Below are positions 32,327 to 42,452 of a DNA stretch of 64,000 nt, piece after piece. Source of the DNA: Streptomyces griseus (GTDB taxonomy: Bacteria > Actinomycetota > Actinomycetes > Streptomycetales > Streptomycetaceae); contig NZ_MDKB01000002.1 of assembly GCF_001715295.1 (NCBI RefSeq), positions 618,499-682,498 on the forward strand, given 5' to 3'. Position numbers and translations under genes: made by a program. The first letter of the stretch is position 1, and every line of letters starts with the position of its first letter. A model generated the notes under the pieces. It worked only from the letters and a program-made list of their open reading frames with translations. It was not told where the DNA came from and did not search any database.

Positions 32327-33274
32327 TCAGCCGGCGCTGCCCGGCCTCGGCAGCGGTTTGCCGTACCAGAGCTCGATCAGGCGGGCCGCGATGGAGACGC
32401 CGAACGGGGGCAGGACCTCGCCGGACTCGAAGGCCGCGGCCAGGTCCTCGCGGGAGAACCAGCGGGCCTCCTCGATCTCCTCGCCGTCCACGTCGATCTC
32501 CGAGGAGGTGGCGCGTGCCATGAAACCGAGCATCAGGCTGGAGGGGAACGGCCAGGGCTGACTGGCGATGTACTCCACCTCGCCGACCGTGATGCCCGCC
32601 TCCTCGAACACCTCGCGCGCCACGGACTGCTCGATCGACTCCCCGGGTTCGACGAAACCGGCGAGCGTGGAGAAGCGGCCCTCCGGCCAGTGCACCTGAC
32701 GCCCCAGGAGCGCCCGGTCCTGCTCGTCCGTGACCAGCATGATCACCGCCGGGTCGGTCCGCGGGTAGTGCTCGGCGCCGCAGGCCTGGCAGCGGCGGAT
32801 GTGCCCGGCGGCCGCGATGACCGTGCGTTCACCGCAGCGGGAGCAGAAGCGGTGCAGCCGCTGCCAGTTCTCCAGGGCGACGGCGTGCACCATCAGCCCC
32901 GCGTCGCGCGCGCCGAGGAGGAGACCGGCCTCGCGGAGTCCGGCGGGGCGCGCGGACTGGTCCATGCGCCCCGGAAGGGAGTCCTTCTGGAGCGCGAAGT
33001 AGCGGACACCCTCCTCGTCCACGCCGAGGAAGTAACGGTGGGTCTCGGTGAGCGGCGCTTCGAAGGAGGGCGTCATGACGAGCTCGGTGCCGCCGTCGGG
33101 GGTGTCGTCGATGAGCGCCTGCCCCCCGGAGACGACGAAGACTCTCGTCGTCGGGTGGCTCCATGCTGCGGCGAGCCAGGCTTCGTCGAGCCGGTGGTGC
33201 GCGGCACGGTCGATGCCGCTGGGCGCGGTGAGACCGATCGGACGGTCTGCGCTGACGTGGTGGAAGGTGCTCAC
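32327..33274 (-). CDS. nudC: NAD(H) pyrophosphatase / RNA decapping NUDIX enzyme
   Basis: 315-residue NudC: zinc ribbon FCSRCG ... RCQACG, then YPRTDPAVIMLV, the complete NUDIX box GFVEPGESIEQSVAREVFEE and the NudC-specific SQPWPFPSSLM. Hydrolyses NADH to NMNH and AMP and removes NAD caps from RNA. Length is normal for actinomycetes. It lies 45 bases downstream of the M20 dipeptidase gene on the same strand and is probably cotranscribed. Confidence 0.95.
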   Translation of the reverse strand: MSTFHHVSADRPIGLTAPSGIDRAAHHRLDEAWLAAAWSHPTTRVFVVSGGQALIDDTPDGGTELVMTPSFEAPLTETHRYFLGVDEEGVRYFALQKDSLPGRMDQSARPAGLREAGLLLGARDAGLMVHAVALENWQRLHRFCSRCGERTVIAAAGHIRRCQACGAEHYPRTDPAVIMLVTDEQDRALLGRQVHWPEGRFSTLAGFVEPGESIEQSVAREVFEEAGITVGEVEYIASQPWPFPSSLMLGFMARATSSEIDVDGEEIEEARWFSREDLAAAFESGEVLPPFGVSIAARLIELWYGKPLPRPGSAG

Positions 33275-33319
33275 AGGTGCTTCCTACTCCCCCGGGGGCG
33301 GATCGGGTGTTCAGAGGAT

Positions 33320-34714
33320 TCAGCGGTTGGCCGCGGCCAGCTCGTCCCACAGGTGGGCGCTGGTCTCCACGCCCTTGAGGAGGAGGTCGAGCTCGACCTT
33401 CTCGTCGGGTCCGTGCCAGCCGTCGGACGGTACGGAGATGCCCAGGAAGAGCACGGGCGCGCCGAGCACGTCCTGCAGGTCGGCGGCGGGCCCCGAGCCC
33501 CCCTCGCGGGTGAACAGGACCTTCTTCCCGAAAGCCCGTCCCATGGCGCGGGCCGCCGCCCGGAGCGCGGGATGGTCGAGTGGGGTCAGGCAGGGGCGCG
33601 TGGCGGGCGAGAAGGTGATCCGGTGGCGGATCCCGGCGGGGATCCGGTCCTCGGCCCAGCCGCGGACCAGCGTCTGCACTCGGTCCGGGTCCTGGCCGGC
33701 GACGAGCCGGAAGCTCAGCTTGACCAGGGCGGAGGAGGGGATGACGGTCTTGCTCCCCGCGCCCTGGTAGCCGCCGCCGATGCCGTTGACCTCGGCGGTG
33801 GGGCGGGCCCAGACGCGCTCCAGGGTGGTGTGGCCGGCCTCGCCCGCGGTGGCGTGCGAGGCCGCGGTGCGCAGCCAGGCGTCCTCGTCGAAGGGCAGTT
33901 CGGCGAAGAGGGCGCGCTCGGTGTCGGTGAGCTCGGCCACACCGTCGTAGAAACCGGGGACGGCGACCCGGCCGTCGTCGTCGTGGAGCGCCGCGACGAG
34001 GCGGGCCAGCGCCGTGGCGGGGTTGGGTACCGCGCCGCCGAAGGAGCCGGAGTGGATGTCCTGGTCCGGGCCGTACAGCTGGATTTCGCACTCCGCGAGG
34101 CCGCGCATGCCGGTGCAGAGGGTCGGGGTGTTCTCGTCCCACATGCCCGTGTCGGAGACGACCACGACGTCGGCGGCGAGCCGGGAGGCCCGCTGTTCGG
34201 CCAGCGCCCGGAAGTTCGGGGAGCCGGACTCCTCCTCGCCCTCGACGAGGAGCTTGAGGTGCACGGCGGGGGTGGTGCGGCCGGTCGCGGCGAGGTGGGC
34301 GCGGACACCCAGGGTGTGGAAGAACACCTGGCCTTTGTCGTCGGCCGCGCCGCGTCCGTACATCCGTCCCTCGCGGATCACCGGCTCGAAGGGGTCGCTG
34401 TGCCAGCCGTCCTCACGGGCCGCGGGCTGCACGTCGTGATGGCCGTAGACGAGCACGACCGGTGCGTCCGGGTCGTCGGAGGGCCATTCGGCGAACACCG
34501 CCGGCGCACCGGGCGTCTCCCAGATCTCGGTGACCGGGAACCCGGTCTCCGAGAGCTTGGCGGACAGCCACTCGGCGCTGCGCCGTACGTCCCCGTCGTG
34601 CTCCGGCTGGGCGGACACGGACGGGATGCGCAGCCATGCGGCGAGGTCGTCGAGGAAGGCCGCGCGGTGCTGCTCGGTGTACGTACGGACGGCATTGTCC
34701 GGGGTGTCGCTCAT
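33320..34714 (-). CDS. M20 family zinc dipeptidase
   Basis: 464-residue cytoplasmic peptidase of the M20 family. Metal and catalytic residues sit in VLVYGHHDVQP, RGAADDKGQ, LVEGEEESGSP and VVSDTGMW, with the lid domain inserted and the last His region in GHTTLERVW / ETSAHLWDEL. Length matches CNDP-like dipeptidases that cut unspecific dipeptides. Starts at ATG 34714, ten bases after the adnB stop. Confidence 0.9.
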   Translation of the reverse strand: MSDTPDNAVRTYTEQHRAAFLDDLAAWLRIPSVSAQPEHDGDVRRSAEWLSAKLSETGFPVTEIWETPGAPAVFAEWPSDDPDAPVVLVYGHHDVQPAAREDGWHSDPFEPVIREGRMYGRGAADDKGQVFFHTLGVRAHLAATGRTTPAVHLKLLVEGEEESGSPNFRALAEQRASRLAADVVVVSDTGMWDENTPTLCTGMRGLAECEIQLYGPDQDIHSGSFGGAVPNPATALARLVAALHDDDGRVAVPGFYDGVAELTDTERALFAELPFDEDAWLRTAASHATAGEAGHTTLERVWARPTAEVNGIGGGYQGAGSKTVIPSSALVKLSFRLVAGQDPDRVQTLVRGWAEDRIPAGIRHRITFSPATRPCLTPLDHPALRAAARAMGRAFGKKVLFTREGGSGPAADLQDVLGAPVLFLGISVPSDGWHGPDEKVELDLLLKGVETSAHLWDELAAANR

Positions 34715-34724
34715 GCTCCTGAGC

Positions 34725-37700
34725 CTATCGGCCCCGTGGAGGTGGCTCGTCCAGCAGGAGCCGCTCCAGCTCCGCCCTGCCGGGGAGGGCGGTCGGGCGC
34801 ACGGTCTCCCCGGTCCGCACGTACAGGAAGGTCGCGGTGACCGACTCGACGGGCAGGGCGTGGAGCTCCGCCCAGGCGAGTCGGTAGACGGCGAGCTGGA
34901 GCGGGTCGGCCGTGCGGTGCCGGGTCGTCTTCCAGTCGACGATCTCGTAGGTGTCGCCCGTCCGGTAGACCGCGTCGATCCGGCCGCGGATCAGCCGGCC
35001 CGCGAGGACGATCTGGAACGGGGTCTCCACGCGGTACGGAGTGCGCCGGGCGTACTCCGTGCGCTCGAAGGCCTCCTTGAGCTCGGCGAGGTCGCGTTCG
35101 TCGGCGATCTCCGCGTCGTCCTCGCCCCCGGGGAGCTCGTCCGGGCCGAGCATGGGCAGCGGGAGTTCCTCGAAGCGGGACTCCACCCAGGCGTGGAAGC
35201 GGGTGCCGCGGCGGGCGGCGGGCTGCGGGGGCCTGGGCATGGGGCGGGCGAGCTCGCGGGCGAAGCCGTCGGGGTCGTCGGCGAGGTGCAGCAGCTGGGT
35301 GGCGGAGAGCGAGGCCGGTACGACGACGTCGCGGACGGCCGCGCGGGCGCGGCGCAGCTCCCCGGCGAGGGCGTCGAGGTCCCGGTCCCAGGAGGCGAGC
35401 GTGCGGGCTTCCTCCGGGGTCAGGCCCGCGTCCGTGTCCCGGTCCGTCCGTGCTCCGGGGTCCGCGGGAGCGCGGGCGGCGGGGACGTAGGGGACTGCCT
35501 CCCCCGTGGGCGGGCCGGGCACGTCCGTCGACGGCTCACCCTCCGGGAACGGGTCGTCGTAGGGTGCCTCCTCCCCGGAGGCGTAGGCGGGGTCGTCGTA
35601 CGGGGCGTCCTCGTCCGCGTACGGCGGTTCGTCCTCCTCGGGCGGAGGATCGTCGTCGTACGGCGCGGGCCCGGTGGAGACGTCCGGTACGGGGGTGGTG
35701 GCGGACAGGGCCTCGAGGTGGGCCAGCACCGTGTCCCGGGCGGCCCGGCGGCGGGCCATGGCCGTGGCGTCCAGGGGAAGCGGCCAGGCCTGGTCGGTGT
35801 CCCGCTCCGCGAGAGCGGGGTTCTCCTCGTCCTGGGCCGGTTCGTCGGCCCAGACCTCGATCTCGCCGTACCCGGCCGCGCAGTGGTCGTGGAGGGCCTC
35901 CAGGAAGGCGGACGGGCCGCGGGCCTTCTTCTGGGACGGCCCCCACCGGTGCCCGGAGCCGAGGAGGAGACTGCGGGGGCGGGTGAAGGTGACGTAGCCG
36001 AGGCGGAGCTCCTCGGTGTGCTGGTGCGCCTTCATCTCCTCCTTGAAGGCCTTGAGGCCCTTGGCGTCCCAGGAGGGGACGTCCGGGAGGGTGGCCGCGT
36101 CGCCGCGCAGGTCGTGCGGCAGCACCCTGGCCTGCGAGGTCCAGGCGTCCCGGGACTGGGCGCTGGGGAACGTGCCGGTAACCAGGCCGGGTACGGCGAC
36201 CACGTCCCACTCCAGCCCCTTGGACTTGTGCGCGGTGAGGACCTTGACGGTGTTCTCGCCGCCGGGCAGGGCGTTGTCCAGGCCTTTCTCGTACTGCGCG
36301 GCGGTGCGCAGGAAGGCGAGGAAGGCCAGGAGGGAGGACTCCCCGTCCACGGCCGCGAACCCGGCCGCGACGTCCAGGAAGTTGGCGAGGGTCTCGCGGC
36401 GGCGGGCGGCGAGGGCGTGCGGTGACGCGGAGAGTTCCACTTCGAGGCCGGTGGTGGAGAGGACTCGGTGCAGCACGTCCATGAGCGGGTCGGCCAGCGC
36501 GCGGCGCAGGTCGCGGAGTTCGGTGGCCAGGCGGGCGAAGCGCACGCGCGCCTCGGCGGAGAACGGCAGACCGTCGTCCTCGGTCCCTCCGGCCTCCAGG
36601 AAGGTGTCGAGGGCGTCGGCGAGGGAGATCACCTCGGCCGGGTCGACGCCTTCGACGGCCTCCGCCAGCCGGACGTCCGGGTCGATGTCCTCGCCGCCGG
36701 GCGACGCGCGGTGCACCAGGAGGCGGGCGCGGCGGCCCAGCAGGGCGAGGTCGCGGGGGCCGATGCGCCAGCGCGGGCCGGTGAGCAGCCGGACCAGGGA
36801 GGCGTTGGCGCCGGGGTCCTGGAGGACTTCACAGACCGCGACGAGGTCGGCGACCTCCGGGAGGTGGAGCAGCCCGGAGAGGCCGACGACCTCGACGGGG
36901 ACGTCCCGGGCGACGAGTGCCGCCTGGATGCGGGGGAAGTCCCCGGCGGTGCGGCACAGGACGGCGATCTCACCGGGCGCCGTACCGGTGCGCACCAGGT
37001 GGGCCAGGGAGTCGGCGAGCCAGTCGATCTCCTCGGCGTGCGTACGCAGGAGGGCGCACCGGACCATGCCGTCGCGCTCGGCGCCCGGGGCGGGGCGCAG
37101 GGCCTCGACGCCTTCGTGCATGGCGCGCAGGGGGGCGGCAAGTCGGTTGGCGAGGTGGAGGAGGCGGCCTCCGCTGCGGCGGTTCTCGCTGAGGGAGTAG
37201 CGGGTGGCGGGGGTGCCGTCGGCGTGCGGGAAGTGGAGCGGGAAGTCGTCGAGGTTGGCGACGGAGGCTCCGCGCCAGCCGTAGATCGCCTGGCAGGGGT
37301 CGCCCACGGCGGTGACGGCGTGACCGGTCGTGGCTCCGCCCTCCCCGCCGAAGAGGGCGGCGAGCAGGAGCCGCTGGGCGACGGAGGTGTCCTGGTACTC
37401 GTCGAGCAGGACGACCCGGAACTCGTCACGCAGAAGGGCGCCCACCTCGGGCCGGGTCAGGGCCAGCTCGGCGGAGAGGGCGATCTGGTCGCCGAAGTCG
37501 AGGAGGTCGCGGCCGCGTTTGGCGTCCCGGTAGCGCCGGGTGAGTTCGAGGAGCTCGCGGCGGGCCTCGGCCGTCTCGGGGATCTTGCGCAGTTCGGCGT
37601 TGGTGAGCCGGGCCGCCGCCAGGGTGCCGAGCAGCTCGGTGTCGTACGCGGCGAGCCGCTCGGGGCGTACGAGGTGTTCGGAGAGCTCGGCGTCCAGTGC

Positions 37701-38213
37701 GAGCAGGTCGCTGACCAGGGTGGGGAAGGACCGGGTCAGGGCCGGGTAGGGGCCGGGCGCCTCGCGCAGCACGCGGGCGGCGAGCTGGTAGCGGGTGGCG
37801 TCGGCGAGGAGGCGCGTGGTGGGTTCGAGCCCGATCCGCAGGCCGTGGTCGGTGAGGAGCCGGCCGGCGAAGGCGTGGTACGTGGAGATGCTGGGCTCGC
37901 CCGGGGGGTTGTCCGGGTCGATGACGTCCGGGTCGGTGACCCCGGCGCGGACGAGGGCCTTGCGCACGCGTTCGGCGAGCTCTCCCGCAGCCTTGTTGGT
38001 GAAAGTCAGGCCCAGGACCTGTTCGGGAGCGACCTGGCCGGTGCCCACGAGCCACACCACGCGGGCGGCCATCACCGTGGTCTTCCCCGAGCCGGCTCCG
38101 GCCACGATCACCTGCGGGGCGGGCGGCGCGGTGATGCAGGCCGTCTGCTCCGGGGTGAAGGGGACCCCGAGGAGTTCCTTGAGCTGCTCGGGGTCGGTGA
38201 TGCGGGTGGACAC
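34725..38213 (-). CDS. adnB: AdnB-type helicase-nuclease subunit
   Basis: 1162-residue UvrD-like helicase fused to a RecB-family nuclease. Walker A VAGAGSGKTTVMAARV, TFTNKAAGELAERV, LLDEYQDTSVAQRLLL and VTFTRPRSLLL mark the helicase. An acidic Pro-rich linker (PYDDDPPPEEDEPPY) of about 100 residues precedes the C-terminal nuclease with RIDAVYRTGDTYEIVDWKTT. In mycobacteria AdnA and AdnB form the heterodimer that resects double-strand breaks; the gene pair, order and architecture match. It begins 58 bases after adnA. Confidence 0.9.
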   Translation of the reverse strand: MSTRITDPEQLKELLGVPFTPEQTACITAPPAPQVIVAGAGSGKTTVMAARVVWLVGTGQVAPEQVLGLTFTNKAAGELAERVRKALVRAGVTDPDVIDPDNPPGEPSISTYHAFAGRLLTDHGLRIGLEPTTRLLADATRYQLAARVLREAPGPYPALTRSFPTLVSDLLALDAELSEHLVRPERLAAYDTELLGTLAAARLTNAELRKIPETAEARRELLELTRRYRDAKRGRDLLDFGDQIALSAELALTRPEVGALLRDEFRVVLLDEYQDTSVAQRLLLAALFGGEGGATTGHAVTAVGDPCQAIYGWRGASVANLDDFPLHFPHADGTPATRYSLSENRRSGGRLLHLANRLAAPLRAMHEGVEALRPAPGAERDGMVRCALLRTHAEEIDWLADSLAHLVRTGTAPGEIAVLCRTAGDFPRIQAALVARDVPVEVVGLSGLLHLPEVADLVAVCEVLQDPGANASLVRLLTGPRWRIGPRDLALLGRRARLLVHRASPGGEDIDPDVRLAEAVEGVDPAEVISLADALDTFLEAGGTEDDGLPFSAEARVRFARLATELRDLRRALADPLMDVLHRVLSTTGLEVELSASPHALAARRRETLANFLDVAAGFAAVDGESSLLAFLAFLRTAAQYEKGLDNALPGGENTVKVLTAHKSKGLEWDVVAVPGLVTGTFPSAQSRDAWTSQARVLPHDLRGDAATLPDVPSWDAKGLKAFKEEMKAHQHTEELRLGYVTFTRPRSLLLGSGHRWGPSQKKARGPSAFLEALHDHCAAGYGEIEVWADEPAQDEENPALAERDTDQAWPLPLDATAMARRRAARDTVLAHLEALSATTPVPDVSTGPAPYDDDPPPEEDEPPYADEDAPYDDPAYASGEEAPYDDPFPEGEPSTDVPGPPTGEAVPYVPAARAPADPGARTDRDTDAGLTPEEARTLASWDRDLDALAGELRRARAAVRDVVVPASLSATQLLHLADDPDGFARELARPMPRPPQPAARRGTRFHAWVESRFEELPLPMLGPDELPGGEDDAEIADERDLAELKEAFERTEYARRTPYRVETPFQIVLAGRLIRGRIDAVYRTGDTYEIVDWKTTRHRTADPLQLAVYRLAWAELHALPVESVTATFLYVRTGETVRPTALPGRAELERLLLDEPPPRGR

Positions 38214-38271
38214 CTGGAGAGGCTAACCGGAGGGACCGACAACGCCGTCCCGCGGCCGTCGCCCCGGGCCG

Positions 38272-41200
38272 TCACTCGATGATCTGCCGGCCTTCGGGCT
38301 GCGCGCTGCACGAGGCCCGGAAGGCGCAGTGGGTGCAGTGCTGGCCGGTCGTGGGCGTGAAGCGCTCGTCCAGGACGCGGCCGGCGGCCGTCGCCAGGAG
38401 GTCGGAGACCCACTCCCCGGAGAGGGGCTCCTGGGCCTGCACCCGGGGGAGGGCGTCGCCGCCCTCCTTCTTCGGGGCCGGCTGGCGCAGCTGTACGAGT
38501 TCGGCTCCACCGGCTTCGGGCCGGCGGCCGTCGAACACGTCGTCGACGGCGCCCTCCCTGACCGCCAGCTGGTACACGGCGAGCTGGGGGTGGGCGGCGA
38601 CCTCGTCCTTGGTCGGGGCGGCCTTCCCGGTCTTGAAGTCCACGACGTAGGCGCGGCCCTCGGAGTCCTGTTCGACCCGGTCCATGGAGCCCCGGATGCG
38701 CACCGCGTAGGCGCCCGCCTCGAGCGTCACGTCGAAATCGTGCTCACTGGCGGCCGGCGTGCGGCCGGCGCGGTCCAGGACGTGCCAGCGCAGGAAGCGT
38801 TCCAGGGCGGCCCGCGCCTGGTCCTTCTCCTGGCGTGACTTCCAGGGCGCGTCGAAGACGAGGCCGTTCCACACGGAGTCCAGCCGTTCCATCAGGACGT
38901 CCAGATCGGCGGCGGTGCGTCCGGAGGCCACTTCGTCGGCCAGGACGTGCACCACGTTGCCGAAGCCCTGGGCGGCCGTCGCCGGGGCGTCCGCCTTCAC
39001 TTCACGGCCCAGGAACCACTGGAGGGCGCAGGTGTTGGCGAGCTGGTCGAGCGCGCTCCCGGAGAGCGCGACGGGGTGGTCCCGGTCCCGCAGCGGCACC
39101 TCGGAGCGGGTGGGCTCGTTCAGCCCCCACCAGCGGTGGGGGTGGGCGGCCGGGACGAGCGGCCGGTCCTCGTCGTCGGTGAGCGCGGCCAGCCGTGCCA
39201 GCCGGTGTGCCGCGGCGTCGCGAAGGGCGTCGGAGGCCTCCGGGTCGACGGTCGTCGCCCGGAGCTCGGCGACGAGCGGGGCGACGGCGAGCGGGCGGCG
39301 GGGCCGGCCGGTGACGTCCCGGGGTTCGACGCCCAGCTCGGTGAGGAAGCGGGAGGGCTGGTCGCCGTCGTCGGCGGGCGCCTTGACGGCGGTCACGACG
39401 AGCCGCTCCCGGGCGCGGGTCGCGGCGACGTAGAAGAGGCGGCGCTCCTCGGCGAGGAGCGCCCCGGGGGTGAGCGGTTCCGCCAGCCCGTCACGGCCGA
39501 TCCGGTCGGCCTCGAGGAGCGAGCCACGGCGGCGCAGGTCGGGCCAGAGTCCTTCCTGCACCCCGGCGACGACGACCAGCCGCCACTCCAGGCCCTTGGA
39601 CCGGTGCGCGGTCATCAGGCGCACCGCGTCGGGGCGCACGGCACGCCGGGAGAGGGTGTCGGCGGCGATGTCCTGGGCGTCGACCTCCTCCAGGAAGTTG
39701 AGGGCGCCCCGTCCTCCGGTACGTTCCTCCGCCCGGGCCGCGGTGTCGAACAGGGCGCAGACCGCGTCGAGGTCCCGGTCGGCGTTCCGGCCGTTCACCC
39801 CTCCGCGCAGCGCGGCCCGCTCCAGCCGGCCGGGCCAGGGCGTGCCGTCCCACAGCGTCCACAGGGCCTCTTCGGCCGTCCCCCCGCCTTCGAGGAGTTC
39901 GCGGGCCTTGCGCAGGAGTGCGCCGAGCCGCTGTGCGCCCCGGGCGTACGCCGGGTCATGGGTGACCAGCCGTTCGGGTTCGGCGAGCGCCCGGGCGAGC
40001 AGTTCCCCGGAGGGCGGGGGCACCCGGTTGCCGGCGGCCCGCTCCTCGTCGCGCAGTGCCCGGCCGAGACGCCGCAGATCGGCCGCGTCCATGGAGCCGA
40101 GCGGGGAGGTGAGCAGGGCGAGGGCCGTCTCGGTGTCGAGCCGGCCGTGCGCCGTGCCGCCCGTCTCGGGCGGCGGCCCGGAGCCCGCGGGTTCCCTCGG
40201 GCCGGGCTGCTCCGGGGCGGCGTCGCGTCCCGGGCGCGGCTCCGCGGAGTCACCTCCGGCGTCGGGCCGCCCGGGCGAAGCGTCCCCTCCCGCCTGGGAC
40301 TGCTCGGGGGAGGCGTCCCCGGCCGGCCGCCGCTCCCCGGCGGCACCGCCCAGCGCCGCCGTGGCGACCGCGCGCAGGGCGGTCAGGAGCGGGGCGACCG
40401 CGGGTTCGTGGCGCAGCGGCAGGTCGTCGCCGTCCACGTCCAGGGGCACGCCCGCGGAGGTCAGCGCCCGGCGCACGGCAGGGATCGAACGGCCACCGGC
40501 GCGGACGAGGACCGCCATGTCCTTCCACGGCACACCCTCCTCCAGGTGCGCGCGCCGCAGCAGGTCGGCGATGTTCTCCAGTTCGGTGGAGGCCGTCGGG
40601 TAGGTGTACGTCTCCACCCTGCCGCCCTCCCGCACCGCCGACAGCTCGCGGTGCGCGCGCGCCTTGTCCGCGGGCAGGCGGGTGAGCGGCATCCGGCGGG
40701 TCAGCAGTCGTGTGGCCTCGAGCAGGTCCGCCCCGGAGCGGCGGGAGGTGGTGAGGACCCCGACGGGGGCGGGCGCGCCGTCGGCCCGGCGGAAGGTGTC
40801 GGGGAAATCCAGGATGCCGTTGACGTCGGCGCCCCGGAAGGCGTAGATCGACTGGTCCGGGTCGCCGAAGGCGATCAGTGTCCGGCCACCGCCGGCGCCC
40901 TGGGCGCCGCTCCCGCGGTTGCCGGCCAGCGCGTGCAGCAGGCGGACCTGGGCCGGGTCCGTGTCCTGGTACTCGTCGACGAGCACCGCGTCGTAGCTGG
41001 CGGCGAGTTCGGCCGCCACCTCCGGCCGTTCGGCGAGCAGGACCGCCCGGTGGACCAGTTCCGCGTAGTCCAGGACGCCCTGCGCGTCGAGGACGTCCAG
41101 GTACTCGGCGAGGAACTGGGCGGCGGCGCTCCAGTCCGGGCGGCCGGTGCGCCGGGCGAAGGCGGCGAGGGCGTCGGGGCCGAGGCCCAGTTCTCGGCTG

Positions 41201-41775
41201 CGGGCGAGGACCGCGCGTACCTCGTCGGCGAAGCCGCGGGTGGTCAGGCAGGCCCGCAGTTCGTCCGGCCAGCGCACGTGGGCGAGCCCGGCCTGTTCCA
41301 GACCGAGCTGACCGGCGAGCAGGTCGCGGACGGTGACGTCCTGCTCCGGTCCGGAGAGCAGGCGCAGCGGATCGGCGAAGAGGTCGGCGTCCTGGTGGGC
41401 GCGGACCAGGGCATAGCAGTACGAGTGGAAGGTGGTGGCCTGCGGGCCCCGGATGCCGCCCAGCCGGGACGCCATACGGTCGCGCAGTTCCACGGCGGCC
41501 TTGCGGCTGAAGGTGAGTACCAGGATCCGGGCGGGGTCGGTCCCCGCCGCCACGCGCCGCGCGACCGTCTCGACGAGCGTCGTGGTCTTGCCCGTACCGG
41601 GTCCCGCGAGGACGAGCAGGGGCCCCTCTCGGTGGTCAACCACGGCACGCTGGGCAGCGTCCAGGAGAGGGGGACCGACGGAACCCGGAGGCGTGCGCAC
41701 CAGCCGGTACGCACCCTGGGCCCGTCGCCGTGTCTGACGGTGCGGGCTGTGCCGGGTGGTGGAGGAGGAACTCAC
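38272..41775 (-). CDS. adnA: AdnA-type helicase-nuclease subunit
   Basis: 1167-residue partner of AdnB: Walker A LAGPGTGKTTTLVETV, LTFSRKAAVELRDRM, LVDEYQDTDPAQVRLL, DPDQSIYAFRGADV, AHRSKGLEWRLVVV and LFYVAATRAR, then a RecB nuclease with MDRVEQDSEGRAYVVDFKTG and the Fe-S cysteines CALQWFLG plus CTHCAFRASC. An Ala/Gly/Pro/Glu-rich insertion of about 75 residues lies in the second helicase half. Helicase motifs look intact, so both subunits may hydrolyse ATP. First gene of a likely adnA-adnB-dipeptidase-nudC transcript. ATG 41775 is the first start of the frame. Confidence 0.9.
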   Translation of the reverse strand: MSSSSTTRHSPHRQTRRRAQGAYRLVRTPPGSVGPPLLDAAQRAVVDHREGPLLVLAGPGTGKTTTLVETVARRVAAGTDPARILVLTFSRKAAVELRDRMASRLGGIRGPQATTFHSYCYALVRAHQDADLFADPLRLLSGPEQDVTVRDLLAGQLGLEQAGLAHVRWPDELRACLTTRGFADEVRAVLARSRELGLGPDALAAFARRTGRPDWSAAAQFLAEYLDVLDAQGVLDYAELVHRAVLLAERPEVAAELAASYDAVLVDEYQDTDPAQVRLLHALAGNRGSGAQGAGGGRTLIAFGDPDQSIYAFRGADVNGILDFPDTFRRADGAPAPVGVLTTSRRSGADLLEATRLLTRRMPLTRLPADKARAHRELSAVREGGRVETYTYPTASTELENIADLLRRAHLEEGVPWKDMAVLVRAGGRSIPAVRRALTSAGVPLDVDGDDLPLRHEPAVAPLLTALRAVATAALGGAAGERRPAGDASPEQSQAGGDASPGRPDAGGDSAEPRPGRDAAPEQPGPREPAGSGPPPETGGTAHGRLDTETALALLTSPLGSMDAADLRRLGRALRDEERAAGNRVPPPSGELLARALAEPERLVTHDPAYARGAQRLGALLRKARELLEGGGTAEEALWTLWDGTPWPGRLERAALRGGVNGRNADRDLDAVCALFDTAARAEERTGGRGALNFLEEVDAQDIAADTLSRRAVRPDAVRLMTAHRSKGLEWRLVVVAGVQEGLWPDLRRRGSLLEADRIGRDGLAEPLTPGALLAEERRLFYVAATRARERLVVTAVKAPADDGDQPSRFLTELGVEPRDVTGRPRRPLAVAPLVAELRATTVDPEASDALRDAAAHRLARLAALTDDEDRPLVPAAHPHRWWGLNEPTRSEVPLRDRDHPVALSGSALDQLANTCALQWFLGREVKADAPATAAQGFGNVVHVLADEVASGRTAADLDVLMERLDSVWNGLVFDAPWKSRQEKDQARAALERFLRWHVLDRAGRTPAASEHDFDVTLEAGAYAVRIRGSMDRVEQDSEGRAYVVDFKTGKAAPTKDEVAAHPQLAVYQLAVREGAVDDVFDGRRPEAGGAELVQLRQPAPKKEGGDALPRVQAQEPLSGEWVSDLLATAAGRVLDERFTPTTGQHCTHCAFRASCSAQPEGRQIIE

Positions 41776-41996
41776 GTGGGTCGCCGGTCCTGGTGGGTGT
41801 ACGCGGTCTGTGCGGTGCCTGGAGGTGCTGCTGGCTACGGGGGGACGGAGCTGTGCGCGTGAACGACGCTACGCCGGTGTCGCCGCGGATCGTGGCCGGC
41901 CGGCTGCCTCCCTCGTCACGCGTGCGTCCCCAGGGCCTGCGGGCGCCCTCGTACCGGCCCGGCGCCTGTCGTGGCGGGGCACGATGGCCGAAGCTG

Positions 41997-42452
41997 TCAC
42001 ATGTGAGTTTCCTCGCTCCCGGCCGGGCCGTCCCCCTCGGGGCCGCTCCGGCCCGTACCGCCGCTTCCGTCCGGATCCCCGCCGCCGGCGCCGTCCCACC
42101 TCGCGCGCTTCATGTCGAGGCGCGGAAGGTGCCCCTCGGCGCCCCGCGGGGCCGTGCGCAGCGGCGTGCCCTCCTCGCGGTAGTGGCCCAGGGCCCGCTG
42201 CTCGTGTCCGGGCAGGAGCGCCCCGTCGGCCCGCACCACACGCCACCACGGCACCGCCGAGCCGTAGAGCGCCATGACCCTGCCCACCTGCCTGGGCCCG
42301 CCGTCGCCCAGCCATTCGGCGACGTCGCCGTAGGTCATGACGCGACCGGCCGGGATCAGGTCGGCGACGTCCAGGACCCGTTCCGCGTACGCGGGCAGCT
42401 CCGCGGCGGGCGCGGCACCGGCGGACCCTGCGCGTGTCCGGTTCTTGCTCAT
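41997..42452 (-). CDS. Alkyltransferase-like (ATL) DNA damage-sensing protein
   Basis: 151-residue MGMT-fold protein lacking the methyl-acceptor cysteine: the usual PCHRV is replaced by VPWWRVVR, which is diagnostic of ATL proteins. These bind O6-alkylguanine without repairing it and flag it for nucleotide excision repair. Upstream motifs PAGRVMTYGDVAEWLG and RQVGRVMALYGS are typical. The C-terminal 35 residues are Gly/Asp-rich and disordered. Start ATG 42452 (MSKNRT). Divergent from the membrane fusion protein gene. Confidence 0.9.
   Translation of the reverse strand: MSKNRTRAGSAGAAPAAELPAYAERVLDVADLIPAGRVMTYGDVAEWLGDGGPRQVGRVMALYGSAVPWWRVVRADGALLPGHEQRALGHYREEGTPLRTAPRGAEGHLPRLDMKRARWDGAGGGDPDGSGGTGRSGPEGDGPAGSEETHM

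Noticed and set aside
41997..42452. O6-methylguanine methyltransferase
   Set aside because: The acceptor cysteine is replaced by tryptophan (PWWRV), so it is an alkyltransferase-like protein and not a repair transferase.
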